A program made the translations under genes and the position numbers. A stretch of 64,000 bases of DNA from Meira nashicola (taxonomy: Eukaryota; Basidiomycota; Exobasidiomycetes; Exobasidiales; Brachybasidiaceae): positions 2,418,001 through 2,482,000 of the forward strand of contig BCJU01000002.1 in assembly GCA_001600355.1 (NCBI GenBank), in the 5' to 3' direction. Under the pieces are notes generated by a model that saw nothing but the letters and a program-made list of their open reading frames with translations, did no database searches and was not told the DNA's origin. Shown piece after piece: positions 1 to 12,000 of the stretch. Each line of letters begins with the position of its first letter. Positions within the stretch are counted from its first letter, which is position 1.

Positions 1-3000
1 TGGAATTCTCTTCCTCGCCAGTTTCATTTTGTGCCATGGCTGCACCACCTTGACGTTGTCTGCCAGCTTGTGATCGCGAAGATTGCTCCTGTTGTGCCGG
101 CGCATCTTGTTCAGCATCACCTGCTGCGGTTGCATCCGCTTCTGCTTGACCGTCCATAGTACCTTGGTCTGCTGCAGAAGGCTGTGGTTGAGGACCATTG
201 TCTCCTTCTTGTATCTTGTCGGCATTATCTTCAGCATGCTCGTCTTCTTCTTCCTCTGCTGCTTCTTCACCTTTTTCGCGAGATACTTCTGGCTTTCCTT
301 CATCATCCTCTTGATCTGACATTTCTGCATCTTCTTCATCTTCACCTTCAGCGCGTTCTGCTTGCTGCTCGACATCATTTTGAGAATCATCTTCGTTCGC
401 ATCAGGCTGAAGATCTGGCGTGAGCTCTTTGCGATTATCACGTTCTTCTGTTTCTGATAAATCATCCATATCTTCAAAGTCCGATCCATCGTCATCTATA
501 CTCTGAGCATCTTCATCCATCTTTAAATCTTCATCAAGATCAAGATTTTCACCTTGCTGAGCTTCTTGATCAATCGCACGACCCATGCCATCTGCTTTCG
601 TAGGGTCCTCGTCCTCTTCGCCTTTACCATCTTCAGCTTCCTCTTGATCATTGTCTGCAGGCTCTTGATCGTCGTCACCTTCTTCATTTTGACCTTCATC
701 ATTTTGACCTTCGTCTCCCTCTTTTCCTTCCCGTTTTTCTTCCCGCTGACCTGCTCCTTCGGCCCCGCTTTTTTCTTCTTTTGAGCTTGCTTTAGGTGCT
801 TCACGATGTTCTTCTCCATCGCCTTCTGCATCTTTTCCATCCATCTCTTTTTCATTTTGATCTTTTCCTCCTTCTTGATCTTTTTCATCTTCCTCATCTT
901 CTCCTGCCCAAGTCTTTTCGTCAACAGTGTCTAGATCGAGAGGATCGACATCGCCGACAGCATCTTCCATCTCTTTCTCGTCTTCTGGCTTTTCCTCGTC
1001 ACCTTCTTCGCCATCTTCTTGTTCAACATCTCCAAGCTCTCCATCAAAGTCTTGATCCATCTCACGAGCATTCTTTTCACCTTTTGGACCATCTTGGTTT
1101 TCATCTTTTTCTTGTTCATCATTCTCATCTTTTTGCAATTCTTCCATCTCTTCATCATCCTGCAATGTATCTGTCACATCTTTTGCACCTTCTCCATCTC
1201 CCAATCCTACGCCTCCATCTTCTAATTGCTGATCGTCATCATTTTGAGCGTCTGTTGCGTCTTGATTCTGCTCTGGTGGTCGAGGTTTGCAGAAACCTTT
1301 ATTGGCTAAAGTGTTTACCAGAGAGCAAACTGTAACGTTCAAATCCATCAAACTTGAATAAGTTTGTGAAGTACGGATAGCAAGCGCATCTACCATGCTG
1401 ATGTAAGTGTCCAAGAAGGGCTGTAAACGTTGTAGAGATACTTGTACGATCGATGTAGCAGTCATTTCATTATTCAGTGAGTCCGAGCAGATCACTTTTG
1501 ATAAGGCTTCCTTGATGTCCACCAAACGAAGCTTCTGTTGATAAGATGCAACTGCTTTGGTTTCTTCAGTCAGAGCACGATCCATCAAATCATCTTCTGA
1601 TGGATCAATTTTGCCAGCCTGTCGGAGATCTTGTGCAACGATCAAAATACTAGAGATTAAGTCGTCACTCTTTTTGCCGATCGACTCTTCATACACTTCT
1701 GATTTCACTTGAGCGTGAAGAGTAATCTTTTCTTGTGGCGCTTGATCCTGCAGGAAGTCTAGCATGGGTTTGGTAAGAGCACGAAGTGAGACTGCTCGAT
1801 GAACAAGAGCTTCTAAGGAAGAGATGATCTCTGTCAGATCTTCCTCTGCAGTCTTGATTTTTTCGACTTCTGTATCTGTGACAAATTTCGAACCCATCAA
1901 TTGTGAAACATTGACAAGGTCCAAGAAGCTCTCTTTATGATGAGAAGCTTTCACAGCTAAAGTTCGGATTTCATCAATCTCGGAAGTGACATTCAAGTCT
2001 GTAATGGAAGAGAATTGAGCATGGATTGGTGCATCCGCTGCAACTTCCAGTAATCCTGCTGTTGTTCTTGCCCAGAAATCAGCGTGAATCAATAGATTCT
2101 TTTCACAAGAAACTTGCGTTCCATTCATCGTCTCAATCGTGTTTGCTTCCAGAAGATACTGAATCCTTTGATATACTGCCTTGAGCCATACATGATCCTT
2201 CGCCAAAACTCCCAATCTTAATCGATTTGCATTTGCGAACATGAAACCGTTCTCGACATAAGAAAGAGCAAGTTGCAATTGACCAGCGTCGACATCAGGA
2301 TTTCTTTCTCGATTCATCACCGCACTTCGCAAAAGCGGAAGCATAGCTAACAATCGATAGTATTGATTCTCCGCATTTATAAGTGCTGTGGCTTGGTCTT
2401 GCTCAATATTTAATCCTTTAAGCGAGAGTACAAACGCTGAATCAGACATAAATTTACTGCTCAATCCTTCGCAGCTTGTAGTCGAGAATCCAAGTCGCCT
2501 CAACTCCTTCAAAAGATCACTCCATGCCTTTCGTTTGCGAGTATCTAAATTCTTTACCAATTTTGCGTTCTCCTCCGTGGCTGTAGAAGGAGTGGCCTTA
2601 GACAATGTTGTACTGCGCTCAATGATTGTGTTGGATAGATCTTTGACACCTTCTGCAAAAATTTGACTTTGCATGGAACTGGCAATTGAGTTGTTGAATA
2701 TGCGATGTAAAGTTGATGCTGTGGTTTCAAGATTGATCAAATGCAAAGGTATATCTTTGTCTTGAAGATGCCACACTTGACGAGCGGATACATCGTTCGA
2801 TAACTGAAGCGGAGTAAGATCCCTGACCGAGATCACATCAAAGGTCACATTGGATTTTTTGAATTCTCTGATCGGACCGACGTTGGCAAGGAGTGGATCA
2901 ATGCTCTCTGCCAGTGCATGACGGAACTTTCGTAAACATTGATGTAGTTTTCTATGCGTCTTTGTAGCACTGGTTTTGAGAGCATGAACGTTGGTATCCT

Positions 3001-6000
3001 TCCAACTTGCCAATCGAACAAAGTCGGTAATCTCTCGTTCAACAAGAGCTCGTTTTTTATTCAGGTGCTCTTCCACAGTAGGAGCAAATTGAGAAAAGAA
3101 TTTGATGATATTGAAAAGCATGGCTTGAACTTTCTCTTGTGATTGTGTAAAGTGTATGCCTTTATCACCGCCAAGATGAACATGATAGGAATGCATAGCT
3201 TTGAGTAAGTTCAATCGACCTGCGAATTGACCTAAGGGAGATCCACGTAAGAATTGATCTAAGAGAGTTACTAATTCAGATCGCTCTTTGTCTTCTTCAC
3301 TATCCGATTTGATTGTCGATTGGAATAGAGTAAACCACCAATCTTTTGCCAAATTGTAAGCTTGCTTTTGCTCTTTTTCCAGCAATCTCTTCCAACCATG
3401 CAACTCCAATCTGCGCCATTCAATAATCAGAGAAGTTATAGCGTCTCTTTGAGGTTGTAATGTAGTCTTTGAGCTGGCATACATTTGCCAATCTTCTGTA
3501 TGCACCAATAAGCCTTCCAAAGCAGCTAGTAACTTGTTCACCGGACTACTGATATCTAGTTGCAACATCGCTTCACATCGTTCGAAGATATGCTGCAAGA
3601 CTTGCTGATCCGGCCAATCCTTGATAAGTTGTTGGAGACGGTCTTGCATCTGTAGAACAAGATTTTGCAGTTTCTTCGACTCGGAAGGGCAGGCATCAAC
3701 GTAAAAGTCAAGCTTGTCCAACGTGGCCTCATCAGATTCACCTTCTTTTCGTGTCTTGTCTAACAAACCAATTTGCAAAGAGGCACTATGCTTATCGAGT
3801 GATTCGCTCATGAAGATATAATCATCGTACATTAGACGATTTATATGCTCAACGCGACTCTGCTTATAAGTGGAAGCAAGTGAATGAGCTGATGAAAAGA
3901 GAGTCAAGTGTAATTGGAATAATTGTTGCACGTCTGAATCATCCACAAACGCTTTTTTGCTCCGCTTTCTCTTTCCATTGGATTCGGAAGTGAGGCCATT
4001 TGTTTCTCCTGTTTTTTCTGCCATTTCTTCCATAATATCTTGGTATTGCGGGAAAAGGGTAGCAAACTCTTTTTCTTGTAGTTCAGCATCTTCTTCAACT
4101 TGAATGTCTAGAGTGCGTGTCTTGTACAAAATACTTTCATCTGCTCTACGTTGACGTTCAGCTTCCTGATCCAATGTCCACAGGTGCCAAATTTGATCAT
4201 AGCAAGACGTAAGCGGACCAAGAATTGAAGACAATGGATGTCCGTTTTGCACATCCAAAACGATGGCTTCTAGCTTGGACAAAATAAGCGGGACCACCAT
4301 TCCAGCAAAAGCCGAGCCTGATTTTAGTCGAATTGGCACTTCTTTCTGCAAGAATGATTTTGTGGAAGCACTTGTGGGGAATGTCACTAGCGCTTCTACC
4401 ATTGCATCGATCCGGTGTGTCAAATTAGATCTCTTTGACAATGTGTCCGATTGGCGTAACATTCCAAGACCAACTTGAACGATGGATAATGCCGAGCAAA
4501 AGGGTGTGATCAGATCTTGCAAATCAGAATAACGAGATTGAAGTCGCAAAGTCATGCTATTCACAGTGGATTGGATATTGGTAGCCTGCGCATCAGAGAA
4601 TTGCGTTCCTATTAACTGTTGAACATTCTTCTTTGTGAAGATTTGATCAACAAAAGACCACATTTCGCTGTGCAGTTGATCTAACAGGTCAGATCTTCCA
4701 TTGCGTGACCCATGTCTTGCATCTTCGATCTTATTTTCCTCTACTTCTTGTTGAGTTGAGCGTCCTCCTGACAATCGGGCAATGCGTTCGTCGAGCATTT
4801 TGATTGAGACGGAATCTACATTACCCGTGACACTCGATTCGACTACAACAAGAGCGGCTCGCTCTGCACGTAAACGCTGAATCTGATGCTCGAGAAGTTC
4901 TTTCTTGGTTTTCTGTGTGATCACAGGGTCAATGGCAACATTTGGTAAAAAGAGTGCAAACATTGCAAGAGCGATTTGCAAGAATGCCGAACCTAAAATG
5001 TGCAAACGATCAATTTCATTCCCGCTTTCAGCGCTTGTTTGCTTTTGCATTGTCTGCATGGCTTGAAGGCAAGACAGCCAATTGTGTGCAATGCTGTTGG
5101 TCCGAGGGCTCAAATTGTCACAGTTTAACAGACCTGAAAGAGCGTCTGGAAGGCCTACTAGAGTAGCACTCTCAATTTTATGAATTGAAGCGCTTACTTC
5201 ATCCGAGAAGTCCGATCCTTCTTCGTCTCGTAAAGCATCCAACAGAAAGGGTTCTAAACTCTGCAATAATTTTCCAAGGGATTGTGCGGAAAGATATGAT
5301 CTTGGTAGTAGCTCGGCCGGTGCCAGATAGGATATCAAATTCTTCATCCGATCCAAAACAGCATGCCTTTCTTCAATGTCTTGCAGAGCAATACGATCGC
5401 GAGAATAGCACATATCCAAGATAGCTCTTAGAATGACTGGTTGGAATAATTGTTGTGTGGAAGCATTCTCACCGCCGTGCACTACACTAGCACTTGGCAA
5501 GCCGACAAGCCATTCAGATTGACCACGGGTAAGCGCGATTTGATCTGGTTTGGCAAACGAGAAGGAATGCATCGTTACAGCACACGAAAGTGGGAAATTT
5601 TCATTTCCAGCCTCAAAAAGTTTTGCTGATGATTTTGCCTTGATGGCATTGTGCTGTAGCTGCATAGACATGAAAATTAGCCCTAGAATGATACTATCGC
5701 TTTCATGTCGCGGACGAGAGGTGTGCGAAGTCGAAGGCTGTTTTATCTTTTCCAGAGCAAGAAAGATTCGATCTGCCATTTCAGAGAGGTTTGTTTGATC
5801 AAAGTCACTTCTGATCCTGCGATCGTACATCAATAAAGCAACGATCTCCGTGGCATTCGCGATCAAGTCTGAAGGTGCATAATCCCGCACGTTCGCACTG
5901 GCTTCTTCAATCTTCTTTGCCATTCTTGTACTCTCTTCATTGGAAGTATTTGGTAGATAGGCTTGCCATAATTGGTTGAAAGCATGTCCCGTTCTCAGTA

Positions 6001-9000
6001 AAATCTGGCGACCAGATGCATCGAGTAATGTCAAGATTTTTCCGAATTGATCATTGAAAGCTTTGTTTAGATGAACAAGCTCTCGCCTCATCTGGTCGTA
6101 AACAACTCGGGAAATACTGTTATTGACGCGTACTTGACTTGCATTTTTGCCAGCAAGGAAGAGAGACGATGCCAAAACAGACTCAAGGTTGTTGATTGTG
6201 TGGGGATCAACAGGATCCCCAAATCCAATCGAAGACATTGTCTGCATAATAGTCCAGAGCAGCTCAAATAAGTACTTTTCTTCGGATGCAAGCAAGTCAA
6301 GTTCAACTCCATCAAAGCACATTGCAGATCGAGACAAGACGGTGACATCTTCAGTACGATTCTCTTGTGATCTTTGATACCTTTGAAGGTCAACCAGCGA
6401 GCATGCTGCATTCAAAACAATGCCCATCAAGCGAGAAGTAACTTCTTCATTGGAATTGATCTGATTGTTCAATAAGCCTGGCCAAGACTGAAGATCGAGG
6501 CCTATGTCGCGAAGATATTGCTCAGAAATGCCATCTTGAAGTATTAAAGAATGTTTGAGCGCAGAACTCATTTCTTGAAGCGATTGATGGCCATGTAAGC
6601 AATCCAACGCAGAGAATATCTCGTCTTTGTGATAGTGAGAAGCGTGACCAATCGCATCCGGCGCAATGGAGCGACCCAAGATAGCGATTGCCGCATGTCG
6701 ATCATGATCTAAGAATGTCTTTGCTGGCTCAATTCCGCTCATGTATGGTAGGATGCATTGTAAAGATGCTTCTTGTGTATTGAGGGCTGGTTTCATTAAA
6801 GTCCAGTCCTCCAAATATAGCTCCATACCACGATTACGCATCGCTCGACTCAATTCTCCATACTTGGGATCGATGGCAAAAAAGATTCGGAAATTTGGAT
6901 GTGGTTTAACAATTTCAATCGCACTTGGTTCACCTGCTCTACCAGTAGGAATTACTCCACGTTCACTCAAAACAATCGAACCGCCAGGTTCTAGCAAAGA
7001 GTTTAAACGATCTAAAACGGATGCTGGACACAAATTAGCTTCATCCAACAGAAGCCACTGTCCTTTGCGCATAGCTGAGATAACAGGTCCATCTCTCCAA
7101 GCAAAACGACCACTGTCTGCATTCACATCTTGCAGTGAGGTAGCCATGACCGAAATTGTATCCAAGAGACGTTGTCCTCTTGCTTGATCAATTTGCGACA
7201 AGATTCCGAGACATAAGAGCTGATTATTTACTTCTGCAATACTTTGCCAAGCAAGGTTGAACGATTCATCTGACAGCAATGCATTCTTTTGTTGGTCCAC
7301 GATAGAAGACATTTGCTTTAGCGTCATACAGATTGTTAATTGATCTTGCTTATCTTGCTGTCCGCTCATGGCGAGACAGGTTTGCTTTCCGGCTTCAATC
7401 AATCCTCTCAATTCCATCAAAATTTCCGATCGCCCTTGACGTGAATCAACTTGCTCAAAACCTCCAATGATATCAATCGCATCTGTTCCACCATTCAATC
7501 GCACTTCTTGCAACGGTCTACCCATCAATTGTGCAATCTTGCGTATTAGAGAAGTTTTTCCTGCACCACCTTTTCCCACTAGAATAGCTGGCCATGCGAG
7601 TTGAATACATTCTCCTAATGCTTGAGCTACGGGTAGATGAGATTGAGACATTGTAAAAGTATCAAAAGCACTCAATGACGGATCACAAGTACCAGTACGT
7701 GGTAACAGAACGTGTCCAAGCTGTATTTGCGTAGATGTGATATTGAACCAAGGTCGTTCACCTTCACCTACTTGATGGCCAAAAATTTCTGCTGCTACCA
7801 TTGCAACCAATTTTTGGTCCTGCTCAGTGCGGAATCGTAGCGGGTAAAGGCTGTTAAAATATTCCATGGGATCCAAACGGCGTTCTTTGCGAATCAACCC
7901 AAGCTGCGAGCGTGACATCTCTAGCCAACGCAAAAGATCACGTAAGTTAAATTCCCAAGGATGACCGCTCTTGGAGAATGCGTTTGTATCACGCAACAAG
8001 ATCTGTAGACGGTCATTGAAATGAACCATAGCTTGAAGTCTTTCTTGTCCGTATGCTGGATAAATTTCATGCATAATGGCAAGAAAATCGTCCTGTCGCA
8101 ATTCTTCAATGTACACTTTTGTGAACCGATTCAAGAAGGATTTCGGCAAGCCTTTCCGTCCACCACCTTGATGTTGAGGATTTTGAGCGGCAAAGAAGCG
8201 GAAATTAGGATGCTTTCGAAACGTTCTTCCTAGTTCTGGAACGTATACAGCTCCACGATGATCTAAACATGAATTGAGACCTTCTAGAACGGACTGAGAA
8301 GCTAAATTCATTTCATCGAGCAATACCCACGCTCCACTCTGCATAGCCTGTAAAAATGCCGCTTCACGCCATCCAAATTCACCAGGCTTTCCTCCTTCGA
8401 TAGGCAAATCAGCACCGAAGAGATCCGATAATTCGGTCTGATCTGACAAATTTATTCTCGTCAACGGATGACGACAGACATTGGCAAGTGCAACAATAAG
8501 GCTTGTCTTACCCGCTCCCGGACTACCTTCCAACATGATTGCTCTATTGGACACCTGCATAGCTCTCAAAACTCGCATGGCATTATTTGCTGGAGTCTTT
8601 GCTTGAAGATTGAAGGAATTCGATTCTGAAGAGCTCATCAGTTGACCTTTTGAAGTTAAGAATCCGCCAATGCCAAACGCATCTGGGCGATCAATGATCT
8701 GTAGATCAACATTTGATTGAATCTGTTGAGATTCTTGAACTGTCATTCCACTTAATCGGATAAGTTCTTCAACCATGGTATTGATCAATGCTTCAATCTG
8801 TCTTTTAGGTTTGGCAGCTATCCATGGGTGTAAGGGCAAGCCATCGATCAACGTCATCAAAGCGCCATGAGCAAATGTATATGATGGTAAAATGTTCTTG
8901 TTGTTAGCCATTACCATATTCATAAATGCAGCCCAAGAGATCAGATCGCGCAATCCTACAATAGAGGAATTATTGTTATCCATACTTCCACTGATTTGCG

Positions 9001-12000
9001 ACGAATAAAAGTTGACGAATTCAATCATCAAATTGCCGAACGGCTCAAGCTCTTTAGTTGTCCATTGTGCGTCTATGATCGCTGAGATGTCCTCCCTTTC
9101 AGTAACTGCGGGTACCCATACTTCTGTAAATCTATTCCTTAACGCTGGACTGAGTTCTTTTTTGCCGTAGTCACCTCCTGGATTCATTGTGGCAACAACT
9201 TGGAAAGCAGGATCAGCTTTGATGACGACAGAATCGTCGGTTGAAGAAGAAGATGCTCGTTCTGCAAGTACAAGTGTGCGCCCCGGCTCAAACACAGAAT
9301 TGAGTCTTTCGAGAACGCTATCATCAGCCAAAGAAATCTCATCCAAAAGCATGTGGTGACCATTACGCATAGCGTTTACTAATGGTCCGTCATGCCATTC
9401 AAATAGAGCCATACTTTGATTGATTTGCATACGTGCCTCTTCAATACGCTTCTGTTCTTCGACATCATCAATTTTAATCTTGGAAAGGGCTTCAGATATT
9501 GTCTCTAAATTGTCGATCGAGATGGCGTTGTTTTCCTGTTGATGCTGCTGCAAAATGGCCAAACCGTTAGCCCGAGCAGTTTCGCGCAAGACAGTACGAT
9601 TTCTGATGGGTCTTTGTCCTCCCAATAGGTCGGCAGCGTCTGTGTTTTGATGACAATTGACTGTAATCAAAGACGATGAGAATACATTGGACAAAACTTC
9701 GCAAACTGAAGTCTTACCCGTTCCCGTTTCACCGACTAGTAAGACTGGCTCGCTATATCGTAGAGCGCAGGCGACCAAGCAAACGAGCCTCCTCATCGCA
9801 GACGTCCAAACAATGCCTGTACCTTCAACTGCTTTGCTTAGTGAGCTTGCCAAATCCACTCCAAGAAGTACAGACATGCGATCTTGATCGAAAGTGTCAT
9901 ACATCTTACGCAAGTCAATTTTCACTTTGAGTACTTCCTCGAGAACTTGTTTGACCACCAAGCCATCTTCAGGCTTTCGTGTACGTTCGGCAATCAACAT
10001 GTACCCGTTCAGAGCTAATTGAGCATAATCTTCAGCTTGACGCATACCCCATCGAAAAAGATCACGTAGTGTAACGAATGCTTGTTTGGTATCAAATACT
10101 CGAGTGGTCTGACGTCTCCGTTGCAATTCCAAAAATACACGAACGATCTTGTCTGCATAACTAGGTGCGATCCTGCATCTTCTGGCCAGGATTGTCTGGA
10201 GTTCAGCTTGAGGTACATCATCGAAATGAATCTCTAGGAATCGATTGCGGAATGCTCGACTTAAGACTTTACGACCAGCGTACAATCCAGGCGGATTTTG
10301 CGTCGCAAACAGCATGAAATGAGGATGTGGTTTGATTACTTCGCCTGTTTCAGGAATGAGCAATTCACGATTGTCGTCTAAAAGTCTGTTCAAGGCTTCC
10401 AACACATCTGTAGGTGCCAAATTCAATTCATCCAGTACGATCCAATCGCCGCGTCTAGCAGCTGTGACCAAAAGTCCTTCTTGGAACGCTAAGCGACCAG
10501 TCTGTGAGTCGGTAGTATATGATCCCAAGTATTCTTGCAAATCTGTATGCTCATGGTTATTGATTCGAACGAATCGATGACCAGTCCTGCGTGCTAAATA
10601 TTCGACCGCACTCGTTTTACCAGCCGAAGTTGGGCCTTGAATCAAGACTGGGCTTCTTCTCGTCAAAGCGGCACGGGCTAGACCAACCAATTTCTCTTGT
10701 ACTGAAGTAGTAAGGATATACTCTGGAACGTCTTCCGTTGGTTGCGATCCCGTCTCGAGCCAAAATGATCCAATCTGTACGTGCGAAGTAGATATGGATG
10801 AAGAAGCAGGTCTTGGCGGGACAAAAGAAGCTGCAGCTTTTGCGTTCTTTGCTCGATCAAGAATATTACGTTTCAGAATACCACGGACTATGGTGCCACT
10901 TTGTTGATCCAAAAGCATGGTGAAAGCCATTGTGAATCCTTCAAATAAAGCTCTACGTAAACCATAGACCGAAGCGGTATCTTTGGCAAACGTCAAAGCT
11001 CGAGCAAGAGTACGGATAGAGTAGTGCGGCCGCTGATTGGCGCCATCGGCTAATTTTTGTTGATGAGTGAGCTGCTTTATCATCACAAAGCAATCAGCAA
11101 CATCCATTACCGCACCACGATCGCCAACACTGTCTGATCCAATGTATGATTCCACGATTCCGACCAATGCCTCACGATCGACATCGGGACTGATTGCATA
11201 AATTTCAGTAAATCGGCTTCGTAAGTTGTTGGGCAGATCCTTTTTGCCTACATCTGTTGCAGGATTCATACATGCGAAAAGACGAAAATCTGGATGACGT
11301 GGAACAGGTTCCAAATCTCCCTTTTCGCTTAATACAATACTGCTGTCTGGCGTTTGCAAAAGCGTGCTGAGACATTCAAGCGTTTCCGATGTCGCCAAAT
11401 TAATCTCATCTAAGAGAACCCATGTCCCATCCCTGATTGCTTTCACTAGAGGGCCTTCAATAAATGAGAATACCAAGGCTCGCTTTGGTCCTGTGTAATG
11501 TGCAGCGAATTGCGAAAGTCGAGATTCAAAATTCTTCCATTCATGAAGCAAAGCGACTTCTTCTTCTGATTGAGCCACACCATTTTTCATTTGGGAAATT
11601 TGTTTATCGCCTTGCTCGGATGTGCGCATTGTTTTACGAGCACGAAGTTCGCTGTCATCCTCATCGATTTGGTCTGCATTTTCGTCTGAGGAGTTTTCTG
11701 TTTTCAATTTACCGTATGCAAGACGGACTGAATCTGTCCATGTTGCATGAAGTCTGCTCCATTTTTGAGCCTGTAAAGCTTTTCGTTCGGCCTGTAAATA
11801 TCTTGCATTCCTACGTAAAGAGAATGTTCTTTGGAAGAGGTCCAGCCAATCGTTGTGGAGATCCATCGCGGGTAATTTAGGATCTAGTGGCTTAAATCCG
11901 CCCAAGAGATCAGCACTTTCTGTTTGTTGACTCAAATTGAGCGCTACAAGTGGCTTATGCGCCATAGCAGCCAATTGTTGGACGACGGTCGTTTTTCCGG

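Noticed and set aside
523..1335. Several long frames on both strands in the first 1.4 kb
   Set aside because: They overlap the Asp/Glu-rich segment of midasin. Repeats of GAA/GAT codons leave other frames free of stops and give Lys/Met-rich or Leu/His-rich translations with no domain.
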